Source of the DNA: Flammeovirga aprica JL-4
Lineage (GTDB): Bacteria > Bacteroidota > Bacteroidia > Cytophagales > Flammeovirgaceae
Reading direction: 5' to 3'
DNA length: 64,000 nucleotides
Assembly: GCF_012844305.1 (NCBI RefSeq)
Contig: NZ_JABANE010000005.1
Span: 1 to 64,000, forward strand
Positions 25,297 through 34,833 of the stretch are shown here, in pieces; positions within the stretch are counted from its first letter, which is position 1, and every line of letters starts with the position of its first letter. A program made the position numbers and the translations under genes. The notes beneath the pieces are model-generated. The model saw only the letters and a program-made list of their open reading frames with translations, had not been told where the DNA came from and did not search any database.

Positions 25297-26751
25297 ATGA
25301 AGCGTTTTGTAGGAATTTTATCTGGCACTATAACTATTGCCTCTCTTTATATCTTTGGAAATCTTTTTTTCTTTGATTCCCGTCAGTCAAAAATTTCAAG
25401 ACTAGATTCGGATTATGTAAGTGATTCCGCCAAGTATCACCTCTCCGAAGCAATACAAATTAAAACGGTCTCTTATGATGACCCAGACTTGATTGACTCT
25501 TCAGAGTTTGTCAAGTTTAATAATTTCCTTCAGCTAACTTACCCTACTGTTTTTCAAAATACAGAGTACCACCTTTTTGGAACATTTTCTTATTTAATTA
25601 AATGGAAAGGGAGTGATTCCTCTTTGAAACCTATTGTTTTAATGTCTCATTTTGATGTTGTTCCTGCTTTGGAAGAAAACCGTTCAGAGTGGAAATACCC
25701 GCCGTTTAGTGGAGCGATCAAAGATGGCGTAATCTGGGGCAGGGGAGCCATTGATGATAAGGTTGGAGTAATTGGGATTCTAGAAGCCGTTCAGACATTG
25801 ATGAAGTCAGGTTTTCAACCCAAAAGAACGGTCTATATGGCATTTGGTCATGATGAAGAAATCAATGGACTTCATGGTGCAAACGCAATGGCACACTATT
25901 TAAAACAGCAAGGAGTGGAAGCTGAATTTGTACTAGATGAAGGTGGTTATATCACACAAGGTCTAGTACCCGGAATGGAGAAAGATGTGGCACTAGTAGG
26001 TACAACTGAGAAAGGTTTCTTGACGGTCGAATTATCTACAGATATTGAAGGAGGCCATGCTTCTATGCCTAAAAAAGAAAGCGCTATCAGCGTATTAACA
26101 AAAGCTGTAAATGATGTAGTCGACAATCCTTTTCCTTCTTATATATCACCTCCTCTAAAAGATTTTATTGATTTTGTGGGCCCTGAAATGCCATTTGGTT
26201 TAAGAACAGTATTTGCCAATTCTACCCTTTTAGAGCCAGTTTTAATGTCTGTTTATGAAAAATCACCCTCTTCCAATGCTCTAGTAAGAACGACAATTGC
26301 TCCCACTATTATTAATGCAGGAATGAAAAGTAATGTACTTCCCAAGAAGGCACATGCGGTTTTAAATATCAGAATATTGCCTGGTGAAACGGTAGACTAT
26401 GTTTTTGAATCCATTAAAAAGAAGGTGAATAATGAAGAAGTGAAATTAAGAATATTAAATAAATCAGAAGCAGCACCCATTTCAGACGCCTATTCTGATT
26501 CTTTTAAACTGTTAGATCAATCTATAAAAGAGACATTCGGAGATATTGTCGTATCACCTTATATCATGATTGCCGCTTCAGATTCTAGACATTACTCTGA
26601 AATTTCACAAAATATTTTACGTTTCTGCCCTTTCCATTTAAATAAAGAAAACCTTGATACAATTCATGGAGAGAATGAGAGAATCGGAGTGGTAGAGTTT
26701 GAAAATTCAATTCGTTTCTATCAGCAGTTAATCAAAAATACCACAAACTAA
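25297..26751 (+). CDS. M20 family metallopeptidase
   Basis: The start is at the ATG at 25297 rather than the TTG at 25240, because it opens a hydrophobic N-terminal anchor (FVGILSGTITIASLYIFG). The 484-residue protein has the metal ligands of the M20 fold: His and Asp in MSHFDVVPAL, Asp in WGRGAIDDKVG, the catalytic Glu pair in GHDEEINGL, DEGG, and a C-terminal His near LDTIHGENERI. A dimerisation insert lies between (GGHASMPKKESAI). It resembles carboxypeptidase S / PM20D1-type peptidases, which cleave N-acyl or dipeptide substrates outside the cytoplasm. It ends with a strong terminator. Confidence 0.9.
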   Translation: MKRFVGILSGTITIASLYIFGNLFFFDSRQSKISRLDSDYVSDSAKYHLSEAIQIKTVSYDDPDLIDSSEFVKFNNFLQLTYPTVFQNTEYHLFGTFSYLIKWKGSDSSLKPIVLMSHFDVVPALEENRSEWKYPPFSGAIKDGVIWGRGAIDDKVGVIGILEAVQTLMKSGFQPKRTVYMAFGHDEEINGLHGANAMAHYLKQQGVEAEFVLDEGGYITQGLVPGMEKDVALVGTTEKGFLTVELSTDIEGGHASMPKKESAISVLTKAVNDVVDNPFPSYISPPLKDFIDFVGPEMPFGLRTVFANSTLLEPVLMSVYEKSPSSNALVRTTIAPTIINAGMKSNVLPKKAHAVLNIRILPGETVDYVFESIKKKVNNEEVKLRILNKSEAAPISDAYSDSFKLLDQSIKETFGDIVVSPYIMIAASDSRHYSEISQNILRFCPFHLNKENLDTIHGENERIGVVEFENSIRFYQQLIKNTTN

Positions 26752-26773
26752 AATTCATAATTTTATTCTCGAT

Positions 26774-26818
26774 AAGCTTATTCAATTACTTAAAAATGTA
26801 GTTGAATAAGCTTTTTTT
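26774..26818 (+). terminator. rho-independent terminator
   Basis: A 16-bp stem (26774-26789 with 26798-26813, one G-T pair) with an eight-base loop is followed by a T-run to 26818. It ends the M20 peptidase gene. Confidence 0.88.
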
Positions 26819-27012
26819 ATTCACTCTAAAGTGTAATCAACTTATTGGTTGATGTGTTTTTATCACATCATTATGTTTTTGTAAACGATGTAGTGTAGTG
26901 CTTTTTAGTTTTTAATGTAATGATAATCAGTGTTGAATGTGTTGTTGAATCAAGTGATAAGGTGTTGTAGTACTTGATTATTTTTTAATGAAATCATTCT
27001 CTTTGATATTGC

Positions 27013-27220
27013 TTAAGTACTAGGACAAAAGAAATGGAACAATGATTACGTGCACCATGACTGAAGTCATGGGCTGGTGATATTGACTCCAACAACACTA
27101 AAGTGTTGTTTCCGTTGCCAACCTTCAAAACTTTAGTCTTGATTAGGTTGCCCTATCACCTGCCCATAGTTTTAACTATGGTGCAAGAAACACTCGTTTA
27201 CTTTTGTCCTAGCACTTAAA
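27013..27220. repeat. composite palindromic element of REP-like hairpins
   Basis: The ends are long imperfect inverted repeats: TTAAGTACTAGGACAAAAG at the left and CTTTTGTCCTAGCACTTAA at the right, continuing inward to GTGCACCATG and CTATGGTGC. Inside are at least four hairpins: 27055-27072 (CCATGACT/AGTCATGG), 27093-27108 (CAACACT/AGTGTTG), a longer one around 27119-27150 (CAACCT/AGGTTG) and 27163-27182 (CCATAGTT/AACTATGG). Most loops sit in an ACTnnAGT context. This is typical of REP/BIME-like repeats mobilised by Y1 (RAYT) transposases, although no such gene is in the window. Confidence 0.75.
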
Positions 27221-27237
27221 ATTAAAACCAATATAGA

Positions 27238-28614
27238 ATGAGAAATTATTTTTACTTAATAATTACTGTATTACATTTTTCTTGTAGTGTAAAGCAACCT
27301 TTTTCAGAGGAAAGAAAACCGAATATCGTCTTGATTGTTGCAGATGATATGGGAATGGGAGATACAGGATATCTAGGCGCCAAAGACATCCGAACACCTA
27401 ATATTGATCATTTGGCTTCATCAGGTGTGCAATTTAGCCAAGCGTATGTCACAGCATCTGTTTGTGGGCCCTCTCGATCAGGTTTAATGACGGGAGTTTA
27501 CCAACAGCGTTTTGGGTATGGAGAAAATATTCCGGAGGAACGTTGGGTGACGGGGGAGTTGGAAAACCTTGGAATACCAGTAGAACAACCAATGATGGCT
27601 GAGATTTTAAAAAAACAAGGTTATACAACTCAACTTGTTGGAAAGTGGCACTTGGGATTGGATGAACATCTTAGACCTAATGCAAGAGGATTTGATGAGT
27701 TTTACGATTTTTTAAATGGCTCTCATGATTACTATAAAGCGAGTAAAGAATTTACGAAGAACAGGGATTTCTGGCCAATCTTTAGAAATAAAGAAATGGT
27801 GGACTATGAAGGATATACCACTGAGGTATTTACAGAGGAAGTAGTGAATTTTATAGATAAAAATAGTGCGAATCCGTTTTTTACTTTGGTCTCTTATAAT
27901 GCCGTACATTACCCTTGGCAAGTACCTCAGAAGTACCTAGATCGACTAGAGCATATTGAAGAAGAAGAACGTAAACTTTTTTCAGGTATGACGCTGGCAA
28001 TGGATGATGGAATTGGTAAAATAGTCGAAGCATTAAAGGAAAAAGGAGTGTATGATAATACTATTATTGTATTTATTTCAGATAATGGTTCTCCAAGAAG
28101 TGAAGAGGGCAGAATGTCAAGAACGGGAGGACTAAGAGGATGGAAAGGTGATACATACGAAGGAGGTATTAGAGTTCCTTACATTATAAGTTGGCCTTCA
28201 AAATTGGCTAAAGGAACTTCATATAATTACCCTGTGAGTACTTTTGATATTTTACCTACAATCAGTCACTTATTAGGTGTTAAGAGTAATAATGCAAAAC
28301 ATGATTTTGATGGTGTGAATTTAATACCTTATATCACTGGAGAAAGTGAAGGCAGACCTCATAAGCACTTGTTTTTTAGAAGAGATAAAGATTTTGCATT
28401 ACGTAAAGATGATTATAAAATCACATTTAATACAAGGGAGAAGGAGTTAGGTGTCCAATTATTTAATTTATCTTCTGATCCAAATGAAACGAAAGATTTG
28501 AAGGAAATTGAAAAGAAAATTTATGATGAGTTACTGGAAGAATTCCATTCCTGGGATAGTAAATTACCTGATAATAGATGGTTAGGAAAACCAGAGAATA
28601 GAAAGTCGATATAA
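27238..28614 (+). CDS. type I sulfatase, lipoprotein
   Basis: This 458-residue arylsulfatase-family enzyme has an N-terminal lipoprotein signal with Cys16 (VLHFSCSVKQ). The active-site consensus is VCGPSRSGLMTG, where Cys76 would be converted to formylglycine by a maturase encoded elsewhere. The metal-binding strand NIVLIVADDMGMGDTG and the second metal site FISDNGSPRS are present, as is VGKWHLG. Such enzymes remove sulfate esters from algal or host polysaccharides at the cell surface or in the periplasm; the exact substrate is not evident. No susC/susD or glycoside hydrolase genes adjoin it, so it is not in a polysaccharide utilisation locus here. Confidence 0.92.
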   Translation: MRNYFYLIITVLHFSCSVKQPFSEERKPNIVLIVADDMGMGDTGYLGAKDIRTPNIDHLASSGVQFSQAYVTASVCGPSRSGLMTGVYQQRFGYGENIPEERWVTGELENLGIPVEQPMMAEILKKQGYTTQLVGKWHLGLDEHLRPNARGFDEFYDFLNGSHDYYKASKEFTKNRDFWPIFRNKEMVDYEGYTTEVFTEEVVNFIDKNSANPFFTLVSYNAVHYPWQVPQKYLDRLEHIEEEERKLFSGMTLAMDDGIGKIVEALKEKGVYDNTIIVFISDNGSPRSEEGRMSRTGGLRGWKGDTYEGGIRVPYIISWPSKLAKGTSYNYPVSTFDILPTISHLLGVKSNNAKHDFDGVNLIPYITGESEGRPHKHLFFRRDKDFALRKDDYKITFNTREKELGVQLFNLSSDPNETKDLKEIEKKIYDELLEEFHSWDSKLPDNRWLGKPENRKSI

Positions 28615-28627
28615 TTGAATGTGAATC

Positions 28628-28673
28628 AAATTCCTTTAGGCATTAAAAAATGTGTCTGAAGGAATTTTTTTTT
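28628..28673 (+). terminator. rho-independent terminator
   Basis: The stem AAATTCCTT / AAGGAATTT (28628-28636 with 28659-28667) with an interrupted inner part is followed by a long T-run. It ends the sulfatase gene. Confidence 0.8.
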
Positions 28674-28740
28674 GAGTTGTAATTCAAGATATTTTTCTTC
28701 CTCATAAGAAAGAACATTAAAAATAAATTAACTTGTATTA

Positions 28741-31218
28741 TTGTTCGAATCAAAAAATAATAATTTGTTTTTTTTGTTAAATACTATCACCCGAGAAACG
28801 ATACTGTCTAAATCCTATTTTTTCGCTTTTCTCTTAGGGTATTTCATTCTAAATCAAGCTATAGCTCAAGATCAATCTGAATTGAAAGGAAAAGTAATTG
28901 ATGCAAACACATTACTGCCAGTTGGGTATGTGCACCTTTCTTTAAGTCAGACTTCTCAAGGGACAACTTCCACAACCGATGGTGGATTTACCTTATCACA
29001 TGTCATTTCAACTGATACTATTCATGTTTCATGTTTAGGTTATACGACGCAGTCTATTGCAGTAGATTCATTGTCATTTACAGAGGTCAATATCATTAAA
29101 TTACACAAAGACGTAAAGAAACTTCAAGAAGTAGTTGTAGGAAGAAAAGGGTACGAAAATCCAGCATGGGAAATTATTAGGCTCGCCATGAAAAATGCTT
29201 CTTTGCACAATTATCACGGCAATGAGGATTTTGATTATCAATCTTCTATCAGAACCAATGTTTACATCACAGATACGAATGAGAAATTTTTAAATAGAAA
29301 GTTTGTCAAAGAGGCGATCAATAGAATGGAGGAGATTGATACTTTGACAATCAATGATGAAGGAATGCCCAATATTCCAGTTTATACTTCCACTTCAAGA
29401 CAAAAAATAAATTATAATTCTTCACAAAGAGCTGAAAATAGAGAACAATCTTACTATAAAGAAGCTTTCTTGGGACCTGAGTTTGAAAATCAATTCAAGC
29501 AAGGTTTAGATAACGAAAAAACAACCATCAACTTTTATCAGCAGTGGTTAAGGTTTCTGGCTTATGACTTTTCATCTCCTTTAAATCCAACTTTCAAAAA
29601 CTATTATGATTTTGAGTTAGTGACCTACGAAAAGGTGGATGGCGATTGGTGCTACAGAATTGATTTTATCCCCAGAAGGCAAAATGATATGACTTTTGGC
29701 GGAACACTCTGGATAACGGATGATGAAAAAAGTTTTGCTATCAAGAAAGTGAAAGCAGCAATTGGACGAGATTCACCGCTTAACTTTATTGATAGCATTA
29801 CAGTAGAACAAAAGCTAGCTGTAATCGACACTTCTCAAATTTGGTTTCCTTATCAGCAAAATCTTAAAATGTGGGTGGGAGGAAAATTAAATGAAGACTG
29901 GACAAAATTTTTAGTTGATATTAATACCAAAAATACTTTCCCTTCTGAAGACACACTTCTGCATCATCAATCATCTGACACTACAATTTATGCTCAGTTA
30001 GATACTGTAAAACAAATGCCTTCCGTTAAGGCCACAGCGAAATTTATTGATATAGGAGTTACAGGCTATTATAGAGCAGGAGGATTTGATTTTGGTCCAT
30101 TGACCGTTTTGTATGCTCAGAATAATGTAGAAGGAAACCGTTTTCAATTTGGAGGGTTGACCAATACACAATGGAATCCTAATCTAATCGGAGGAGGATA
30201 TGTATCTTATGGTACTAATGATCAAAAGTGGAAATGGGGAGTGATGGGGAAATACATTCTCAATCACGAAAATTGGACATTCCTTTACGCCCGTGCTCAG
30301 CATTCCCTCCAACGTTTAGGTGCAGGAATCACTTACCCCGGACAAGACCCTTATTTATGGATTTCTCAAGCATGGGGCACATTTACCAATCCTTATTATT
30401 TGGATGAAGTAAATATGTTAGCTAATTCTTACATAGCAGAAGGTATTCAATTGAGGGGAGGTTTTACCTACCGAAATGAAAATTATTTTGCTTCAGAAGC
30501 AACAGATACGTTAGCCTTTTCACAGATCACAACTTCTGAACTCACTGGTTCTATCATTTTTGATTTCGGCAAAAGATACGTCTCCAGTCGTCACCTTAAT
30601 AGATATATCGCTGCCAACGGAAAATTCCCCACCATTTCTCTCACCTACAAGAGAGGACTTCCTACATTATTCGATGCCACAGATAGCTATCACAAACTAG
30701 AGTTAGCTGTCAGCCATCGTTTCAAAATAGGAGCCTTAGGGCGTACAGATTATGTCGTTTCATCCGGCTGGACCCCTTCCACAGTTCCTTTCCCATTACT
30801 CTTTGTACACCGAGGAAACAATCTTAGGTTTATCTATAACAGAACAACTTACAACCTCATGGATTTCGGAGAATTTATGAGCGATAGGTATGCAAGTATA
30901 AGAATGTTCCATCACTTTGAAGGCTTATTCATCAATAGATTACCCGTTTTAAAGAAAATGAATATCAAAACATTCGGCATCGCCAATTTATTATGGGGAG
31001 GTGTATCGGATGAAAATCTTGCTGCTAATGTGAATCCATGGGATCGTGATGAGGCAAGTTTCAGAAGTTTAGATCCTTCTCTTCCTTATGTAGAAGTAGG
31101 AGGAGGTGTAGAAAATATCTTTAGAATGCTGAAGGTAATGTTTTTGTACAGAGCAACGTATCAGGAAGGGGCATCGAGGAAATATGGGGTGCTGTTTGCT
31201 ATTACGCCGGAGTTCTAA
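28741..31218 (+). CDS. DUF5686 / carboxypeptidase-like regulatory outer-membrane protein
   Basis: This 825-residue protein begins with a signal peptide (SYFFAFLLGYFILNQAIAQ), then a carboxypeptidase-regulatory-like domain (about 45-125, GKVIDANTLLPVGYVHLSL), then a DUF5686-type region with the typical NPAWEIIRLAMKNASLHN motif and a long beta-rich C-terminus that should form an outer-membrane barrel. The biochemical role of the family is unknown. No ATG precedes the signal peptide; an in-frame TAA lies at 28729-28731, so translation must start at a TTG (28741, or 28765/28774) or another rare codon. It appears monocistronic. Confidence 0.82.
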   Translation: MFESKNNNLFFLLNTITRETILSKSYFFAFLLGYFILNQAIAQDQSELKGKVIDANTLLPVGYVHLSLSQTSQGTTSTTDGGFTLSHVISTDTIHVSCLGYTTQSIAVDSLSFTEVNIIKLHKDVKKLQEVVVGRKGYENPAWEIIRLAMKNASLHNYHGNEDFDYQSSIRTNVYITDTNEKFLNRKFVKEAINRMEEIDTLTINDEGMPNIPVYTSTSRQKINYNSSQRAENREQSYYKEAFLGPEFENQFKQGLDNEKTTINFYQQWLRFLAYDFSSPLNPTFKNYYDFELVTYEKVDGDWCYRIDFIPRRQNDMTFGGTLWITDDEKSFAIKKVKAAIGRDSPLNFIDSITVEQKLAVIDTSQIWFPYQQNLKMWVGGKLNEDWTKFLVDINTKNTFPSEDTLLHHQSSDTTIYAQLDTVKQMPSVKATAKFIDIGVTGYYRAGGFDFGPLTVLYAQNNVEGNRFQFGGLTNTQWNPNLIGGGYVSYGTNDQKWKWGVMGKYILNHENWTFLYARAQHSLQRLGAGITYPGQDPYLWISQAWGTFTNPYYLDEVNMLANSYIAEGIQLRGGFTYRNENYFASEATDTLAFSQITTSELTGSIIFDFGKRYVSSRHLNRYIAANGKFPTISLTYKRGLPTLFDATDSYHKLELAVSHRFKIGALGRTDYVVSSGWTPSTVPFPLLFVHRGNNLRFIYNRTTYNLMDFGEFMSDRYASIRMFHHFEGLFINRLPVLKKMNIKTFGIANLLWGGVSDENLAANVNPWDRDEASFRSLDPSLPYVEVGGGVENIFRMLKVMFLYRATYQEGASRKYGVLFAITPEF

Positions 31219-31222
31219 GCTG

Positions 31223-31406
31223 GGATTTTGAGCCGGGATTTTTTAGGATTATAGGATTTGCAGGATTTTGTTCGTTCGGGATTTCATTATTCTCTTTCAA
31301 TTTGGGTTTTATTTTTACCTCAAATAAGAGGCTGTAAATCATTTATTTCCAGATTAGTTTGAAAAGTCAAAAGAAATCCTGCAAATCCTACAATCCCTCA
31401 AAATCT
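31223..31406. repeat. inverted repeat of AGGATT units beside the GxxExxY gene
   Basis: The left arm (31223-31268) and right arm (31373-31406) share a perfect 17-base core TAGGATTTGCAGGATTT (31252-31268) with its complement at 31374-31390, extended by a GATTTTGAG..GGGATT match further out. About 105 bases separate the arms. The arms are themselves made of repeated AGGATT units. Transcribed, this could form a long hairpin just ahead of the GxxExxY gene. Confidence 0.75.
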
Positions 31407-31458
31407 TGGTACAGGGATTGGTGTAGTAAGTAGAAAATAACGTTTAACGATTCTAACT

Positions 31459-31839
31459 ATGAGCAACTTTAGCAACAACGACCTGACAGGTAGAATAATA
31501 GGATGTGCAATGAAAGTACATCGCGTATTAGGCAATGGATTTCAAGAAGTCATTTATCAGCGTTCCTTGGCGGTAGAATTAGAAAGGCAAGGAATACCTT
31601 TTCAAAGAGAAATGGAAATGCATATTTATTATGGAGGAGTACATGTAGGCAAGAGGAGAGTAGATTTTAATATTGGAAATGTGATGGTAGAATTAAAAGC
31701 AGTAAAAATGTTGGAAGATGTACATTTAGCACAAGCCAAAAACTATTGCGAAGCTTATAATGTGCCGACTGGGTTGTTGATCAATTTTGGAGGGAGGAGT
31801 TTAGAGTTTAAGAGGATTTATAATAGAGTTAAAAGTTGA
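31459..31839 (+). CDS. GxxExxY family protein
   Basis: This 126-residue protein has the family-defining motif GFQEVIY in the context HRVLGNGFQEVIYQRSLAVEL, then a core resembling the PD-(D/E)XK fold (RRVDFNIGNVMVELKAVKML, with a candidate D..ELK catalytic set) and the C-terminal LLINFGGRSLEFKRIYN. The function is not known; a nuclease activity is plausible from the fold but not shown. It sits alone next to an inverted repeat of AGGATT units. The local arrangement suggests a small mobile or selfish unit. Confidence 0.88.
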   Translation: MSNFSNNDLTGRIIGCAMKVHRVLGNGFQEVIYQRSLAVELERQGIPFQREMEMHIYYGGVHVGKRRVDFNIGNVMVELKAVKMLEDVHLAQAKNYCEAYNVPTGLLINFGGRSLEFKRIYNRVKS

Positions 31840-31913
31840 AATTGATGATAAAAAAAGCCATCCCAATAAAAAATCAGGATAGCCGAATATGTGAATCATA
31901 GATAGTTTTTAAA

Positions 31914-33173
31914 TCAAGTTTTTTGTTTCTTTTTCTTAGCCGCAGGGAATAAAATGTTATTCAAAATCAATCTGTAGCCAGGAGAATTAGGGTGGAGATT
32001 AAGATCAGTAGGTTCCTCACCTACGAAATGTCTGTAATCTTCAGGGTCGTGACCACCGTAAAATGTCCAAGTGCCTTTTCCGAAAGTGCCGTGGATGTAA
32101 CGAGCTTCTTTCGCTGATTCTGCTTCACCAAGAATGATAACATCATTTTTAATTAATTTCTTTTTGAATGCTGTCGTTTGACCCATGAAGCCTTTGATTA
32201 GACGTTCGTGATTTTGTGTCAGCATTGTAGGTACTGGGTCCCATTTAGCGGAGAAAGCAAATAACTCAAAGAAATCATTTTCTTCTCTTAATCCTCTTTC
32301 ATAAGACTGATTGTCAATCTCAGAATATTCATATTGATAAGGATCGAGTTTTAATTTAAAATCTTTGAAAGCAAAGGTATTGCTGTAGTTCAACTTCTCG
32401 TGGACATTTGCATCTACACCATCACCATCATACATATAATCACAGATGTCTACACCATCAGCGGCTAATGCAATGTCATAAGTGTCTGTAGCTGAACACA
32501 TGGCAAATAAAAAGCCACCTCCTGCACAAAAATCTCTTATTTTTTTCACTACACCTGCTTTCAACTGGGATACCTTCTCAAACCCATGTCTTTTGGCTGA
32601 TGCCTCAAATTGCCTTTGTGCTTCCATATACCACTCTTCTCTACCATAAGTGGCATAAAACTTACCATATTGGCCTGTAAAATCTTCGTGATGTAAGTGA
32701 AGCCAGTCATACTTAGGAAGTAGGTCTGCCATCACTTCATCATCGAAAATCACATCATAAGGAATTTCTGCATAAGTAAGAACCAAGGTAACTGCGTCGT
32801 CCCATGGCTGTTTTGAAGGTGGCGAATAGACTGCAATTCTAGGAACTGCATCTAACCGCATAATGTCCATATTTGATTCCGGGTGGGAAATTTGTTCTTT
32901 AATCTGTACAGCTTGAGCTCCAGAAATAACTTCATAACTTACGCCTCTGATTACTAATTCTTGCTCAAATGAAGTTGAATTTCTAAACATAAAGCTTCCA
33001 CCTCTGTAGTTAAGTAACCACTCTGCTTCTACGTCCTGACCGAGCACCCAAAACGTCATCCCATAGGCTTTGAGATGATTGCTTTGGGTTTGGTCCATGG
33101 GGATTAAGATGTAATTCCCCAAGCAGGTTATATGGGTTAATAATACTAGGTAGATGGTGGTCAATAATCTCAT
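31914..33173 (-). CDS. secreted protein of the so-called asparagine synthetase B family
   Basis: This 419-residue protein starts with a signal peptide (LLTTIYLVLLTHITCLGN), so it acts outside the cytoplasm. Bacteroidota homologues starting YILIPMDQTQSNHLKAYG are often named asparagine synthetase B. I see neither the N-terminal nucleophile Cys nor the ATP-pyrophosphatase motif of real AsnB. Instead, segments such as IPYDVIFDDEV, YDWLHLHHEDF, IRDFCAGGGFLFAMCSATDT and TFYGGHDPEDYRHFVG look like a class I glutamine-amidotransferase-like (ThuA/DJ-1-like) fold. The name is therefore probably misleading. The true substrate is unknown. The gene is single, on the minus strand. Confidence 0.75.
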   Translation of the reverse strand: MRLLTTIYLVLLTHITCLGNYILIPMDQTQSNHLKAYGMTFWVLGQDVEAEWLLNYRGGSFMFRNSTSFEQELVIRGVSYEVISGAQAVQIKEQISHPESNMDIMRLDAVPRIAVYSPPSKQPWDDAVTLVLTYAEIPYDVIFDDEVMADLLPKYDWLHLHHEDFTGQYGKFYATYGREEWYMEAQRQFEASAKRHGFEKVSQLKAGVVKKIRDFCAGGGFLFAMCSATDTYDIALAADGVDICDYMYDGDGVDANVHEKLNYSNTFAFKDFKLKLDPYQYEYSEIDNQSYERGLREENDFFELFAFSAKWDPVPTMLTQNHERLIKGFMGQTTAFKKKLIKNDVIILGEAESAKEARYIHGTFGKGTWTFYGGHDPEDYRHFVGEEPTDLNLHPNSPGYRLILNNILFPAAKKKKQKT

Positions 33174-33455
33174 ATATAGTTATTAAGGTTTAATAGTAGA
33201 GTGGTTCTAAAGCAACTAATAGGTTAGGCCTATTGTTTTTGGAGATTCGGGTTAATAAGATCAACAATTGTTTAACAGGAAAAATATCCGTAATGCCGAA
33301 CTTTTAATTTATATTTAATTTACAATTCTTTTTAGAGTATATTTACTCAAAAAAGTTACTTTATGGTGAAAATATTACATTGTAAAGTTTTTTATTTTTT
33401 TGAACAAAATTGAACAAGAAAAGATTGGATTTTTCTTAGTTTTATCATTTGACAC

Positions 33456-34688
33456 ATGTATATACTAACCTATTTAGTAGAAGCCATCACTTCTGTAAAG
33501 GCAAATAAACTTAGAACTTTTCTTACATCAGCGATGATTGCAATAGGAATTATGTCCTTAGTGGGCATTATGACGGCAATTGATGCGGTGCAGGATTCCA
33601 TTAATGATGGGATGTCAGATTTGGGTGTAAATAATTTCACAATCAATGACTTAACGAGAAGAAGAGGTGCTTTTGGGAAGAAGTTTACAAAAAAAAGTAC
33701 TATTACATTCGAAGAAATTCGAAAATTCAAGAAATTATTACCTGTTGAGGGGAAAGTAAGTGTTAATACAACAATCTCTGGAAGTGTAGAAATCAAGAGA
33801 TTATCCAAAAAAACAACACCCAACTATGGTGTAGTAGGTATTGATGAAATGTACTTGAAAAATAATGGGTACAGCATTCAAAAGGGCCGTACTTTCTCTT
33901 CTGTAGAATTGGCGCAAGGACAAAACGTAGCCATCATTGCTGAAGATGTTTTCAATGCTTTGTTTAATAAAAATGAAGAGCCATTGGATCAGACGATCGG
34001 TTTTTATGGAAAGAAATACCGCATTATTGGCTTATTGGAAAAAAAAGGAGGAATTGGCGAAGGAGATGCTGACCGTAAAGTTTTTATTCCTTTGATTAAT
34101 GCAAATAAGTTTGCCACCACAAGAACATTAAATTATGTAGCCACTGTGAATTCAACAGACCCTAGAGGAGTGGATTATGCTATGGGTGAGGCAAGAGGTA
34201 TTTTAAGGACAATTAGAAAGGATCAATTGGGTAAGCCGGATTCATTTGAAATCAAAAGATCTGATTCTTTAAACAGTGAATTTGATCAAATGACTTTGAC
34301 TTTAAGGATAGGAGGTGTTGCTATCGCGATTGTTACTTTATTAGGTGCCTCTATTGGCTTGATGAATATCATGATGGTGTCAGTGACAGAAAGAACAAGA
34401 GAGATTGGGATTCGAAAAGCACTTGGGGCTACACCAACTGCCATACGTCAACAGTTCCTTTTAGAAGCTATTTTTATTTGTATTTTAGGAGGAGTGGTAG
34501 GTTCTTTTATAGGTGCAGGAATTGGTAATGCAATTGCCGTATTTTTAGATTCAACTTCATTTGTCCTGCCTTGGGTTTGGATGATTGTGTCTTTAGTGGT
34601 TTGTGTAATAGTAGGTGTGATGTCTGGGTATTACCCTGCAAGGAAAGCATCATTATTAGATCCGATTGAATCATTAAGATTTGAATAG
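33456..34688 (+). CDS. MacB-like ABC transporter permease
   Basis: This 410-residue inner-membrane protein has the MacB/FtsX layout: an N-terminal transmembrane helix (KANKLRTFLTSAMIAIGIMS), a periplasmic MacB_PCD-like domain (about 45-260), then three helices including VAIAIVTLLGASIGLMNIMM and the coupling motif SVTERTREIGIRKALGATP. Such permeases work with an ATPase and an outer-membrane channel as mechanotransmission efflux or lipoprotein-release systems. No ATPase gene is adjacent, so the partner is encoded elsewhere. It ends at a strong bidirectional terminator. Confidence 0.92.
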   Translation: MYILTYLVEAITSVKANKLRTFLTSAMIAIGIMSLVGIMTAIDAVQDSINDGMSDLGVNNFTINDLTRRRGAFGKKFTKKSTITFEEIRKFKKLLPVEGKVSVNTTISGSVEIKRLSKKTTPNYGVVGIDEMYLKNNGYSIQKGRTFSSVELAQGQNVAIIAEDVFNALFNKNEEPLDQTIGFYGKKYRIIGLLEKKGGIGEGDADRKVFIPLINANKFATTRTLNYVATVNSTDPRGVDYAMGEARGILRTIRKDQLGKPDSFEIKRSDSLNSEFDQMTLTLRIGGVAIAIVTLLGASIGLMNIMMVSVTERTREIGIRKALGATPTAIRQQFLLEAIFICILGGVVGSFIGAGIGNAIAVFLDSTSFVLPWVWMIVSLVVCVIVGVMSGYYPARKASLLDPIESLRFE

Positions 34689-34742
34689 ATCCGTAGGGGT
34701 CGACCTACGTGTCTACCCGCTGTATACAATTCAAAAAATAAT

Positions 34743-34781
34743 AAAAAGAGGTTGTCCCAAATTTTGAGACAACCTCTTTTT
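34743..34781. terminator. bidirectional rho-independent terminator
   Basis: The 14-bp stem AAAAAGAGGTTGTC / GACAACCTCTTTTT (34743-34756 with 34768-34781) has A/T-runs on both sides. It serves the converging permease and NfeD genes. Confidence 0.9.
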
Positions 34782-34833
34782 ATCGTTAAGATATAAGTAC
34801 AGAAACATTGATCTATTCTGACATATTTTTTAA

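Noticed and set aside
31914..33173. True asparagine synthetase B function
   Set aside because: It has a signal peptide and lacks both the glutaminase Cys and the ATP-binding motif of AsnB.
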